Shown: piece by piece, positions 42,310 through 52,316 of the stretch
Layout: each line of letters starts with the position of its first letter
How positions within the stretch are numbered: position 1 is the first letter of the stretch
DNA from: Tricholoma matsutake
Lineage: Eukaryota; Basidiomycota; Agaricomycetes; Agaricales; Tricholomataceae
NCBI GenBank assembly: GCA_026075535.2
Contig: AP026538.1
Location: 17,616,337 to 17,680,336, forward strand
Length of the DNA stretch: 64,000 nucleotides
Direction: 5' to 3'
The notes under the pieces: generated by a model
Told to the model about the DNA's origin: nothing
The model's input: the letters and a program-made list of their open reading frames with translations, nothing else
Databases searched by the model: none
Position numbers and translations under genes: made by a program

Positions 42310-44338
42310 TTTATGATTGCACAATTTACCAGTTCCAAGCCAAATATTCATCTGTTCACTGTTTTCTTCAACATGCCCCATACTTTTTGGCCATGCAATA
42401 TTCCCTGTTCTGTGGAGGGCTGCAACCAGTATTTTACAAACCATGGCAGACTAAGGAATCATCTGAGAATCCACCACTGTACCTTCCAACTGGTAAATCA
42501 ACATCTGCATCCACCAACTCCGGCTTAGGCTGGTTATACAAACTCTGTGCCTCACAGTCTGACAAATTATGAGGATGATCCTCCTGGAGCACTGCCTATA
42601 TGGACACAATCTCCTGAAGCCCCAGTTTTGGGAGAAACTTGTAATATCCATCCACTAATCAACGGTTAATATTATTGGATGATATTCTATCTGCATATTG
42701 AAATACAGCATCACAGGTCACCTGTGCAATTTACAAGGGGATTATTTACCAGACAGAGCTCTGCCACCTCCATGGGACCATCTGGCACCAGATGATTGGT
42801 CTCCCTATGACAATCGTCCATGTTTCAAGCTTGCCAATCTTTTGTATCACCGCAACCAAATGCCTGGCTCACACATATCTGATCTCATGCAAATCTGGGC
42901 TACTACACTGTCTGATGATGTTAAGAACTGATCCGTGAGGACTCGTTGGAATCCAGTTGGACCTGGCAGGTGTCGATAGCAGAAGAATGTCGGGTCATAG
43001 TGGATTGTGCAGAGGGGAGATGAAAAGGACTTGGTTTCAGCTTATAAGAAGCTGCACCCTTCACCTCATCTGGTGTCCTGATTTCAAGATGAAGGTTTAG
43101 AGATGGAAGCGGAAAAGTAGCAGGTAAATGCGGGAAGGGGTATGAAAGGACTTGGGTTAAGTTCAGATGAGACTAGAACTTCAGAGGGAGACTAGAGGTC
43201 GAGTCAAATGGAGTTCAGACTCTTAGAGGACAGAGGTAGGAGCAGAATGAAATTTAGATTGACAAGTTAAAGTTGAGTCTATGAACTGAGGAATACAAGG
43301 TGAAACTAACTAAGCTTAAATACTAGAGTCCAGAATAAAAGCAGGATGGAAATGGGAACTGTGGCAGTGTCTCAACTGCATAGATAAATTACCTAACAGA
43401 GGCCACACAGGAATCCAGAGTCGAATTTGCAAAACTAGATGGCAGCCTTGGGAAGGCAGCTGTGGGTGCTGTACAAGGTGGCCTGGTGCACAGCAGTGTG
43501 GGCAGTGCAAGGCAGCCAGAACAAAAACAGGAGGAGTTGGGTTAGAAGTGTGGAAAATGGTCAGATGGTTGCAGGTTCCAAGTGGATGAGGAATGGATCA
43601 TGACCGATGACCATGATCCTCTGTTTTCCAGCAAAAAGGATCTGTACAGCACTATTGACTCTACTCAAGTTGGCAATATACCATGGCAGTCGTTCATGGT
43701 CTCTTATAATGGTGAACTGGATAACAGTGATGTTGCACTCTGGAAGGTTGCTTCATATGATGTATGGTACAGGGATCCTCAAGATGTCCTCAAAAGTCAG
43801 CTATCAAATCCCGATTTTGCTAAGGAGATGGATTTTGCACCAAAGGAAATTCAGGATGCAAAGACTGGTCACCATCAGTTCCAAAATTTTATGTCAGGAT
43901 GCTGGTCTTGGCATATAGCCGTGCATTAGTTTCTTTCCATCTCAAAATATGTTTGCTTATGACACTCCAGGATCAAATGGCCAAAAATGAACACAATCAT
44001 GGTGTGACACTTTGCCCAATCATTCTGGGAAGTGACAAGACAACTGTCTCAGTTGCAATGAGTCACAATGAATACTACCCCCTCTACATGTCAAACAGGC
44101 TTATCCATAATAATGTACACTGTGTGCATTGAAATGGGGTTACACTTATTGGGTTTCTTGCAATTCCAAAAAGTACTGTCTCCACTTTGCTTTGATATTC
44201 ATATCAACTGACAATAATTTTCTGATGCAGCTGACTGTGAACATCAAGGTAGCCTAGAGTTTCGTCAATTTCAATGCAATCTATTTCATGGATCACTGCA
44301 ACAGATCCTACAGTCTTTGCACACTGGCATGGATGAAG
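42310..44338 (+). pseudogene. Plavaka-type transposase, interrupted
   Basis: The N-terminus has a C2H2 finger, CNIPCSVEGCNQYFTNHGRL then LRIHH (42380-42475). After a spacer: PDDWSPYDNRPCFKLANLLY and HRNQMPGSHISDLMQIWATT (42780-42915), then, past an inserted solo LTR, KDLYSTIDSTQVGNIPWQSF and SYDVWYRDPQDVLKSQLSNP, then GVTLCPIILGSDKTTVSVAM and YYPLYMSNRLIHNNVHCVH (to 44131), then GFLAIPKST and FRQFQCNLFHGSLQQILQSL, stopping at 44338 where element C1 enters. This order matches the N-terminal half of Plavaka (KDZ-related) transposases of agaricomycetes. The catalytic C-terminal half is absent. Confidence 0.78.
42919..43605 (-). repeat. Solo LTR of the chromodomain Gypsy family, TSD GATGA
   Basis: Plus strand starts TGTTAAGAACTGATCCGTG and ends GAATGGATCATGACC; the body aligns with 11729-12434 over its length. 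GATGA occurs at 42914-42918 and 43606-43610. Removing it with one GATGA rejoins the Plavaka frame through LSDDHDPLFSSKKDLY. It is more diverged than the paired LTRs, so it is an older insertion. Confidence 0.88.
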
Positions 44339-44810
44339 GAGGTCTTTACACTCCCCCCCCCCCCTAATCCAAGCAGACTCAACTAGAAATTTGTTGGCTG
44401 AGACACCTGCCAAATTAGTAGGTCCAGTCCGAGCAGACTCCTAGTAGAGTCCTAGCATCTGATCAGACAGTCCTAGTTGCATCCGTTCAGACAATCCTAG
44501 GACAGTCCTAGCATTCAGAGTGTTTGCAGTTACTTATTTATTTATAAATAGAAAATGTAATTAACAGTAAGATTCGAGGTCTTTACTCTCAGCCATGTAT
44601 TCCATGTGGAATCTGCATGGAATGAGTGGAATCCATGTGGACTCCACACAGAATTCTGATTACTTAAATGAGTGGTTTTACAGCTAGATATTCCATGCAG
44701 ACTAACACGGATTCTGCATGGATTCCACTCATTCTGCACAGAATCTGCATGTACAAGTAGTCCAAGTCTGAGTAGAATGTTATTATGTTAGAAAAATATT
44801 GTAACTAGCA

Positions 44811-44880
44811 AAAATCGAACTCACAAGCATTGCATTTACTTAAAGCATGTGAGATGCATAACCATTATACTACCATGGCT
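44811..44880 (-). other. tRNA-like module, left end of C2, facing outward
   Basis: Minus strand: A-box-like TGGTAGTATAATGGTTATGC, then B-box-like GAGTTCGATTTTTGC, which keeps its CG. It points to the left TIR. Confidence 0.5.
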
Positions 44881-45131
44881 TATTGTTTTGTGGGCAAATA
44901 GATCAGTAAGTACTATCCGGATCACGTGACTCATGTGCATGTTCACGACACGTCAACAATCATTGTTGATCAATGTTTTGTTGATTTCTACCATCACCAC
45001 TCCCAATGCCACTGCTTCCCACCTCCCTCTACCACCTGAAACAACAAGACCAGGGCAGCAAAGCGTTGACAGCAAGAGGAAGAGGATGAGGGGACAATGA
45101 AAACACCCAGAAACCAGCACCCACCCCATTG

Positions 45132-45151
45132 CTGTGAGCAACTGCTCACAG
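45132..45151. other. Perfect hairpin of the palindrome family
   Basis: CTGTGAGCAACTGCTCACAG, with CCACCCC upstream and GGTGG downstream able to extend the stem. This is the archetype of the family. Confidence 0.65.
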
Positions 45152-45282
45152 GGTGGAATGCGGACGCTCGACGACAAACCAGGGAGAAGGGAGGCTAGAG
45201 GACAGCAACGACAGGGACAGGGACAACGGGGACAATGAGCAATGATGGCAAGACAACGAGGAGGTAAGCCAAATGTAAAAAA

Positions 45283-45321
45283 GGCCCAGGGGATGTCCAC
45301 AATGTCTCCTGGGCCACAGGT
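45283..45321 (+). other. Stem-loop ending four bases before a splice-donor-like GTAAGT
   Basis: GGCCCAGG (45283-45290) pairs with CCTGGGCC (45308-45315); ACAG and then GTAAGT follow. Compared with the CCCAAA/TTTGGG stems elsewhere, both arms carry changes that preserve pairing. Confidence 0.6.
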
Positions 45322-45422
45322 AAGTTTTTTTTTAGGTATTCCTTCTACTACTGACAATGTAAACGACAGGACCACACCACCAGCAATGGGGGAACAATGA
45401 TGACCACAAGGACGGCCCCTGG

Positions 45423-45475
45423 GTAATTTTTATTTATTTTACTGTTTCTCATTTTACTAACAAAAACTTTATTAG
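45423..45475 (+). other. Intron-like unit, 53 nt
   Basis: GTAATTTTTATT donor region, TTTTACTAACAAAAAC branch region and TTTATTAG acceptor. Confidence 0.45.
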
Positions 45476-45720
45476 ACTATTGACGATGACAACTTCTGCC
45501 CCCTGACCCACCCCCACCACTGCCACGAGCCCCTGCTCATGGGGCAGCTGGGAAGTGGCAACAGGAGGAGATGATGAGGGGATGGGGAGGGCATCGAGAG
45601 CAATGGGAGGGCAACAAGAGCGAGGGAAGGGCAATGAGAGCAATGGGAGGGCATCAAGAGCAACGGGAGGATGATGAGAGCGAGGGGAGGGCAATGAGAG
45701 GAAGGGGGGAAGGCAAAAAA

Positions 45721-45759
45721 GGCCAGAGGGACATCAATGACGTCCCTCAGGCCATAGGT
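45721..45759 (+). other. Stem-loop before a splice-donor-like GTATTT
   Basis: GGCC plus GAGGGAC on the left pair with GTCCCTC plus GGCC on the right (45721-45753), with a one-base bulge; ATAG and GTATTT follow. The inner stem is unrelated in sequence to the other copies but pairs perfectly over seven bases. Confidence 0.6.
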
Positions 45760-45900
45760 ATTTTTTTTTCTTTCTGATTTGATTTTTTTTGTCGGAGCAC
45801 ATGCACTGTGCTCCCCCACCATCTCGCCGCTGCATGGGACAGCAGGTTGATTTAATTATTTTTTTGTATTTACTATTAGTATTATTAGCAATGCAATGTG

Positions 45901-45922
45901 CCCCCTCATGGGGGAAGGTTTT
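45901..45922 (+). terminator. GC hairpin followed by a T run
   Basis: CCCC-TCAT-GGGG is followed within five bases by eight T. The element copies at 1289 and 61334 have the same arrangement. It could stop Pol III or slow Pol II; function is inference. Confidence 0.35.
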
Positions 45923-45993
45923 TTTTAAATGTTGAAAGGGACTTGATGGGTAATAAATAGCATAAAAGTTAGTATTTAATAGTATTTAACTAT

Positions 45994-46073
45994 GCCTGTG
46001 TGGCATAGTGGTTAATTGCTTGAAATATCAATGGTCTTCTTCTGAGGTCAAGGGTTCAATTCCACCTTCAGCA
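45994..46073 (+). other. tRNA-like module, right end of C2, facing outward
   Basis: A box TGGCATAGTGG at 46001-46011 matches the tRNA consensus; B box GGTTCAATTCC at 46053-46063 differs only by CG to CA. D-arm pairing survives in part; acceptor pairing does not. It points to the right TIR. Confidence 0.6.
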
Positions 46074-46237
46074 CAAAACTTTTGTGCCTCATAATTGCTT
46101 GGACTTCATAGACTGAACTTGTAAACTTGGACTGTGTTGGGTCTGTGTGGAATCCTCACAGAATATTTGCAGTCCGTGTGGAATGAGTGGAGTCTGTGTG
46201 GAGTCCACAAGGACACATGGGGTAGTGTAAATTACTG

Positions 46238-46318
46238 TAAGATTTGAACCCTCTCTTCGAGATAGCTTACATAATGAAGCAAATGACCCTAACCATTACA
46301 CTACAAGAGCTTTTCTGT
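46238..46318 (-). other. tRNA-like module of C1, target of the C2 insertion
   Basis: Minus strand: A-box-like TTGTAGTGTAATGGTTAG and B-box-like GGGTTCAAATCTTAC. Element C2 inserted at the TAAGATTT that forms the 3' side of this B-box/T-arm region, so this module faces what was the left end of C1. Confidence 0.5.
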
Positions 46319-46429
46319 CATAGAAAAGCAATGCTGTACATACAACACCTGGTGGCTGTGTATTACAAAGCACACAGCCACATCATCAACAATGCTGGCA
46401 CATCACCTCTACCACCACTCAACAGCGCT

Positions 46430-46556
46430 GAATATAGTGATGTTATACATCATTCTGACCAGTTTTTCAAGTCGAGCATGAAAATGGCATTCATGTAGTC
46501 ATGTGACCTACCTTATATGGAACATATTGATGTTATATAAGTTGTAACTATAACTG
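46430..46556 (+). repeat. Copies of the CATAGTGATGTTATA tandem repeat
   Basis: ATAGTGATGTTATACATCA, TTTTTCAAGTCGAGCATGAA, GTAGTCATGTGACCTACC and ATTGATGTTATATAAG follow the unit order of 25085-25530 (there on the minus strand). Confidence 0.6.
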
Positions 46557-46891
46557 TGTTGAGAATGCATGCACCTGCAGTCACCTTGCTAAGAATACAC
46601 TGTGAGTATCATTTTGATGTGTGCACTATATTTAGCGTTTCCTTTTGATGCATGTCTACAGTCCATTTCTGAGCCCCCTTTATCTCTAATTCTCTTTGTT
46701 ATACACAATACATACATATATATATATACAGTACATATATATATATACAGTACATATATATATATACAGTACATATATATATATACAGTACATATATATA
46801 TATACATATACAGTACATACTTTAGTTACCACCTCAGTCACTTGTACAGAGACTGAGACAATCTTATTTGTACTAGGATCACTTTTCTACA
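46557..46891 (+). repeat. Probable 5' LTR of Copia element 2
   Basis: Starts TGTTGAGAATGCATGCACC, ends TTTTCTACA and shares with 7990-8411 the TCCTTTTGATGCAT word, the TCAGTCACTTGTACA/GACTGAG pair and the end. A primer-like GGCTATGGGCCACT follows. A TATA/ACAGTACA microsatellite expands its middle. Confidence 0.6.
46716..46815 (+). repeat. ACATATATATATATACAGT minisatellite
   Basis: Four to five near-perfect copies of the 19-base unit within the Copia 2 LTR. Copia 1 has only a short TATATATATACAG at the same place, so the array expanded in this copy. Confidence 0.9.
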
Positions 46892-46905
46892 GGCTATGGG
46901 CCACT
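46892..46905 (+). promoter_or_regulatory. Candidate primer-binding site, Copia element 2
   Basis: GGCTATGGGCCACT directly after the LTR end, matching 8412-8425 except one transition. Confidence 0.4.
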
Positions 46906-47095
46906 CCCATCATATTTGAATGATGGAAGAAAATATCCTAGCCACTCAATGTTTTCCAACATCATTCTCTTGATCCATTTTTCCGATCACTAGGATCCTG
47001 GATCAATTTGTCTTTCACAAATGTGCCTGGTATTCTGACATGTCTCTCCCTTTCTTCTTTGACATTATATCGTCTACTCTTGCCATCTTTCTGTT

Positions 47096-47860
47096 ATGGG
47101 ACCTGACACTACTGCTGCCCCATCCATTTCTCTCATCAAGCTAACTGTCCAGTACACTGGTGAAAAACTGGACAAGCTCAAATCTAACTACAAAGAATGG
47201 TGTGAGGAAATTATAATCACCCTCTCCCTAAATGGCCTTTATGGGTATGTTATGGGTGAGATCCAGGGACCAGACTCCACCGAACAATGTGCCCTTGTGA
47301 ATTGGAAAGCAAACTCTTGTCTTGCATATGTATTCATCATGTTGAGCATCTCCCCCTCTGAGCACCAGTTCCTTGATATCAAAAAGGGGCCTAATGTCAA
47401 TTAAAAAGTACTTCAGGACTGTCATCAGAAAGAAGGGCCCATCCACCAAGTCCAGCTTCTACAGCTGGCACTATCTGTTCAATGCACAAAGGATGTCCCC
47501 CTCCCCAGGACTGCAGAGAAGATATGTACCCTCATTGAGCAGGCTTTTGCCATGGGCTGACCTCCTTTGTTGCATTGCTCTCCTGCATTCACTTAGCGAC
47601 AATTTCCCAGATGCCCAATCCATTATTTCTCTTGACATCACTGCTTCAACTGAAGCAGCCCCATATGGTTCCAAGGATATTCATTTGTTTCTGGAGAATG
47701 AGCAGTCCTTGCTTGAGAATGACCATCACAATGACTTGAGATCTCATGTTGCGCTCATGGCACAGTCCAAAAATAGCAGCCCTACCAATGTACCTATTTG
47801 TGAGAACTGTGTGTGGAAAAAAGGGGGATACTAAGGCCTATTGTATTAAACCTGGGGGTG
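47096..47860 (+). pseudogene. Copia element 2 gag
   Basis: Starts MGPDTTAAPSISLIK at 47096. The core LTVQYTGEKLDKLKSNYKEW is followed by CEEIIITLSLNGLYGYVMGE, the UBN2-like gag N-terminus of Copia elements, then NSCLAYVFIMLSISPSEHQF. A frame change near 47400 leads to LLCCIALLHSLSDNFPDAQS and HLFLENEQSLLENDH, then a zinc-knuckle-like CENCVWKKG...YC near 47800-47850. Collinear with Copia 1 (8602-9317) and better preserved. Confidence 0.72.
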
Positions 47861-49960
47861 GTATGGCAGGGAAGACCATTGAGGAGTTGAAGGCTGCTTG
47901 TAAAGCAGCATGTGAGAAGAAGCCACTCACTGCTAATCCTCCCAAGATTCCCATTACAGTCAAGGATATCAATGGCCATGCATTTACTGTCATGGTGGAT
48001 TTGGACACCACCCCTTCCCCCACATCAGAATTTGCAGGCCTAGCTTCTGATCCTATACCCACTGCTTCTACTGACATGGATGAGTATGAGGGTTGGGTCA
48101 TCATTGAGGAGGAGCCCACTACCACAGTCAACTGGAACGACCATACCTCTACCCCCATTGACAGCACACTCACTGTAGAGCCCCTCAACCAGATGCGCCA
48201 CTCGATTCTCAATACTCATGATTTTCCTTTCATTATTGACTCTGGTGCAGTGGTACATATCTCACCTAAGAAGTCTGATTTTCTCAACCTCCACCCCATT
48301 CCACCCTGATCTGTCAAAGGTATTGGCAGTTCATCTATAGCTGCTGTGGGTGTCAGTGACATAAAGTTAAGAATAGCCCAAGGCACATCAATTACATTAT
48401 GTAATGTGCTCTATATTCCAAATTCAGTAGTCCAACTGATTTTGGTGGGCACACTGGCAGACAACTCAAATGATGTGGTGCATTTTGATAGTGATACATG
48501 CTGGGTCACTGACAAACATACTGGAGCTCACATAGCCTGTGGTTTGCACATATCCAATAAGCTTTATACACTTGACATCATTACAGCTTCAGTTGATCAC
48601 ATGTTTACCATACACAAATCTCCCAACCTCAAAACATGGCATCGCCATCTTGGTCATGTGAATTACCAGTCTATCTGGGATATGGCCAAAAAAGGCACTC
48701 TCACTGGTACACCTATTACATCCATCCCAAGACTGTCCAAATGTGAATCTTGCATGCTTGGTAAACAGTCGAAGACCCCTGTCCCAAAGAAGTGTGAAGA
48801 GGGGCCAGGTCACAAGGCAACAAGGAGACTGGAGAAGGTGTGGGTCAATCTATCTGGATCCCATCCAGTTAAATTGCATATGGGGAATCTTTATGTCATG
48901 GATATTGTAGACAACTATACTTCCTTTCCATGGAACTATACCACTCCATAACAAAAATGACTCTTTCTCTGAGTTACAAGCTTAGGAACTTGCTCGAGAA
49001 AACAAGATGGGACTCAAAGTCAGCACTTATATCACTGATAATGGTGAGCTTAAATTCCATGAGATGGATCAATGTTTCACAGCTCCACACACTTCTGCAC
49101 ACATTGGCCAAGTAGAGCCATGCATGGCTAAGGCCCATACAATGTGTATATATGCAGGATTACCCCCGTTCCTCTGGGACGAGTTTTATCTCACTGCATC
49201 TCATCTACATGCCAACACCACTACTTGTTCACTTGCAGGATCAATTCCTTGGGAGCTTTGGTACAGCAATAAACCTGACTATTCATATCTATGAGAAATT
49301 GGGTGCAAAGCTTTCCTCCTTATTCCAAGAAAGGATAACCCCAAGATAGATGAATGTTCCATTGAATGTGTCCTGATTGGGTATGGCTCAAGGTCTAAGT
49401 CATACAGGTGTTATAATTGTACCATGCACAAAATTCATAATTCCTATCATGTTAGATTCCTGGAAAGTCATGATGGCCACATGCCACCTGTGCCCACAGT
49501 GCTGGACAACGGTGATACAAATGAGAAGGCATGGAGCACACAGCCTTTTCTGACTCCTCTATCATTGAATAATGATGATGATGACAAGTCCTTTCATGAC
49601 CAAGTGCAACCCTTGGCACTTACTCCTGATGATGCAGAACATTAGTCAATACCGCCCCAGCCCCATGTATGCTGATCAACCCAAGTACTGATTCCAACAG
49701 AGAAAAATCCAAGTGGGGGTCCTGTCATCACTAGAATGGAAATTGCCATTCACAAGTCTCAAGAGAGTGCCACTCAAATCAAAGAGGCACAGTGAGAATG
49801 TAGAGCAGCCAATGTTGCCACCAGATCAGGTCAAATACCCATTGATCATGATCCTGATGTCATAGAAGATCTTCATCAATCATTCAATAATCTTGATCTA
49901 GGTGATGAAGTGCATCAACTCCAGGCCCTGATCTCAGAGATGGTCAATTTTGATCTGGAA
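47861..49960 (+). pseudogene. Copia element 2 protease and integrase
   Basis: Protease: FPFIIDSGAVVHISPKKSDF (48226-48285) with an intact DSG. Integrase: HRHLGHVNYQSIWDMAKKGT and CESCMLGKQSKTPV (zinc-binding H-H-C-C, about 48640-48790), VWVNLSGSHPV (first Asp changed to Asn) and YVMDIVDNYTSFPW; after a frame change, STYITDNGELKFHEMDQCFT (second Asp) and AHIGQVEPCMAKAHTMCIYA, where the usual E-x-M-N motif is altered. A hydrophilic linker reaches the CACTA insertion at 49963. Stops and frame changes are present; the integrase lacks its first Asp. Confidence 0.78.
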
Positions 49961-49962
49961 TC

Positions 49963-50588
49963 CACTACTGGGGCTGACCTGTGTTTCGCACAGAAACACA
50001 GCCTTAGAAACTTGTTTTAAGACTTCTGATGTGTATATCCTTTGGATATTCTTAATATGTATGTAAAAGAAATGTCAGGGAAATATCTTACATGTATCCA
50101 AGCTGTATCTGCAAGGAACATAAAAGGTGTATTCTACAATGTTTCTTTCAGATCCCTTCTGGAAACATTGTTCATGTTCCCTTTGTGTAAGTTAAAGAAA
50201 CACTTTTTATGTAATTATGCCTGTATCTGCAGAAAACATTTAACATGTAATTTTATTATGTGTTTCCTAGGGATACATGTGTAACCATGGTAACCCCTTT
50301 GTTCTTTGCATGTATCCATAGAAAACACATAATAAAATATATGTCAAGTGTTTCCTTAACTTACACAAAGGGAACATGAAAAATGTTTCCAGAAGGGATC
50401 TGAAAGAAACATTGTAGAATACACCTTTTATGTTCCTTGCAGATACAGCTTGGATACATGTAAGATATTTCCCTGACATTTCTTTTACATACATATTAAG
50501 AATATCCAAAGGATATACACATCAGAAGTCTTAAAACAAGTTTCTAAGGCTGTGTTTCTGTGGGAAGCACAGGTCAGCCCCAGTAGTG
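49963..50588. mobile_element. CACTA-type foldback element, TSD ATC
   Basis: Left end CACTACTGGGGCTGACCTGT with the right end its inverted copy; the two arms pair nearly perfectly for about 250 bp or more, leaving a short centre near 50280. The 3-bp duplication ATC (49960-49962 and 50589-50591) and CACTA ends are diagnostic of the CACTA superfamily. Removing it with one ATC rejoins Copia 2 (compare Copia 1 at 11390-11410). It encodes no protein. The Tnp2-like transposase at 55350-57935 is a possible type of helper. Confidence 0.9.
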
Positions 50589-50591
50589 ATC

Positions 50592-51540
50592 ACTTCAATT
50601 TGAGGATGAGCTGAAAACATGGGATGAGGTGAAGGACTCAGCCAATGCTGCATGCTGGGAACAGGGTTACCATGATGAGCTGCAGTCCCTAAAAGAAATG
50701 GGGGTCTACAAATTAATACCACACTCAGATGTCCCTCAGGGTAAGCACATCCAGAAGGGGAAACCTGTCTTCTACATCAAGCATGATGAAATTGGCACTG
50801 CAGTTAGATGGAAAGTATGGCTCATCTTCAGAGGTCATGAGCAGATTTATGGGAAGGACTATACCAAAACTACCTCACCAACTGCACACATGGTATCTTG
50901 GCACATTCTCTTACATATTGCAGCCTCTCTTGGATGGGATGCACAGCAAATTGATATAAAAACAGCCTTTCTCTACAGCTTACTCCCAGACATCAAAGTG
51001 CAATATATGCAACAGCCCACTGGTTTTGAGGAACTGGGAAAGGAGGACTGGGTGTGGCAACTTCAGCATGGCTTATATGGCATTAAACAAAGTGGCCATA
51101 TCTGGAATCAAACTCTCAATGCCCAGATGCTAGATTGGGGATTGATTCACTTGCCTATCTTGTGAATCTTGCATCTATTATTGCAAAACTGATGGTGGAA
51201 TAATTATCACTGCTGTGCACATTGATGATTTTTTTGCCATTGTTGATTCCAAAAAGGAAAACGAGCATTTCAAGAATCAAATGCATGAGATGTGGACCAT
51301 ATCTGAATTAGGGACAGTGCATTTTATTATGGGTATTGCTGTTACTTGGGACTGCAACACACACACTGTCACACTTTCTCAGACAGCCCTTATTGACAAG
51401 GTTGTTGAACAATTTGGACAAAAGTATGCTTATCCAGTATTTGCTCCTCTCGAGCCCAGTTCAAAACTACACTGCTCTGATTAGTGGTCTCTCTCATCAA
51501 CTGCCAAAAATGCTCTTCTCAAACTCCCTTGTTGACATAA
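50592..51540 (+). pseudogene. Copia element 2 reverse transcriptase
   Basis: Begins ELKTWDEVKDSANAACWEQG, then LQSLKEMGVYKLIPHSDVPQ, RWKVWLIFRGHEQIYGKDYT, SWHILLHIAASLGWDAQQID and IKTAFLYSLLPDIKVQYMQQ; LQHGLYGIKQSGHIWNQTLN follows. A frame change near 51150 leads to ITAVHIDDFFAIVDSKKENE with the catalytic HIDD form of the Y-x-DD box, then FIMGIAVTWDCNTHTVTLSQ. A stop occurs at 51481, and the sequence ends near 51540 without RNase H or 3' LTR. Confidence 0.8.
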
Positions 51541-51935
51541 GCAGGCAGGAGTTTCTTTTTCTCCAGGTGTAAATCTGGCAAACATGAGGAGAAAATTACA
51601 CTTTTCCACATGCAATTTTCTAGGCCAAAATTTGTAAGAAATAACTTGTATTCTCCAGAGATTTCTGATTTGCTCTTGCAAGAAATATACCTATTTTTCC
51701 TAGGAAAAAATCAGGGGGAAATCAAGAGGAAATAAGTTCTTTTCACTTCAGATTCCCCTTTTTTTCTCTCCACACAAATGGTATATTTTCCCTTAGGCAG
51801 ATTGCAGAGAAAATAAAGGGAAAATAATCTATTTTCACCAGTTTTTCTTTACTTGTTTGCTACATGAAAAAGTGTAATTACACTTTTCTCCACATTTTCT
51901 CCACATTTTCTCTCTGGGAAAATTTTGCCCTGCCT
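51541..51935. mobile_element. Possible short TIR element
   Basis: CAGGCAGGAGTTTCTTTTTCTCC at the left resembles the inverse of TTTTGCCCTGCCTG at the right; the AT-rich body has repeated TTTTCTCCACA and GAGGAAAT words and possible foldback. No flanking duplication was recognised, and it lies at the junction of two Copia fragments. Confidence 0.35.
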
Positions 51936-51944
51936 GTTGTGTTA

Positions 51945-52316
51945 AAAATAAAGATGACCCATTTCCCAGACTCAAAGCCTGGGAACTGGCATGAGAATCT
52001 GAAAGTGGTCAGAAGGTTGAGATCTATATCATGGACAATGGTGAATTGAAATCCCATGAATTGGAAGCTTGGCTCAAATCTTGGGGATCAACTCAGAATT
52101 TCATGGCACCCCATATGTCTGCTCATATTGGGCAGGTTGAACAAATGCATCAGATGCTCATGGCAAAATCATGTACTATGCAGCTTTATGCTGGTTTGCC
52201 AACATATTTGTGGGACAAATTTTACTTGACAGCAGTTCACATACATGCTAGAACTACTACATGCTTGCTCCAGGGGGTTACACCTTGGGAACTTTGGCAC
52301 AAACAGGAACCTGATG
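51945..52316 (+). pseudogene. Copia 3 integrase fragment
   Basis: MDNGELKSHELEAWLKSWGS, AHIGQVEQMHQMLMAKSCTM and LPTYLWDKFYLTAVHIHART match the second-Asp and Glu regions of Copia 1 (10420-10650). It breaks inside PWELWHKQEPD at about 52316, where Gypsy 3 begins. It is a different copy from Copia 2, which has its own integrase. Confidence 0.75.

Larger units (their letters stand above)
44576..46237 (+). mobile_element. Cassette TIR element C2, TSD TAAGATTC/TAAGATTT
   Basis: Left end GAGGTCTTTACTCTC; the right end's inverted copy is CAGTAATTTACACTACC. The 8-bp flanks 44568-44575 and 46238-46245 differ only at the last base (C/T, a CpG site in the left copy). Subterminal inverted words around ATTCCATGTGGAATC and GGACTCCACACAGAATTC occur at both ends. 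Inside: a minus tRNA-like module (44811-44880), a perfect hairpin (45132-45151), two stem-loop/donor pairs (45283, 45721), an intron-like unit (45423-45475), a GC hairpin with T run (45901) and a plus tRNA-like module (45994-46073). No transposase. Confidence 0.75.
44339..46556 (+). mobile_element. Cassette TIR element C1, right side lost to Copia 2
   Basis: Left end GAGGTCTTTACACTCCCCCC at 44339, inserted in the Plavaka gene (left flank GGATGAAG, right partner not found). Subterminal words CAGACTCCTAGTAGAGTCC and CAGTCCTAGGACAGTCC-like inverted repeats fill 44365-44520. Its tRNA-like module is split by element C2 and resumes at 46238; the CAAAGCACACAGCCACATCA block follows at about 46355-46400, then the tandem repeat shared with 25.1-25.5 kb. 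The Copia 2 LTR begins at 46557, so the right TIR is missing. Confidence 0.6.

Noticed and set aside
44345..44364. Poly-C tract as an assembly artefact
   Set aside because: The inverted end at 25541-25555 has a shorter run at the same place, so it is likely a real but length-variable part of the TIR.
45994..46073. Functional tRNA gene
   Set aside because: A and B boxes are good, but acceptor and anticodon arms do not pair; kept as a tRNA-like module only.
46589..46923. Tyr/Ile-rich frames over the ACATATATA array
   Set aside because: Product of the minisatellite in the Copia 2 LTR.
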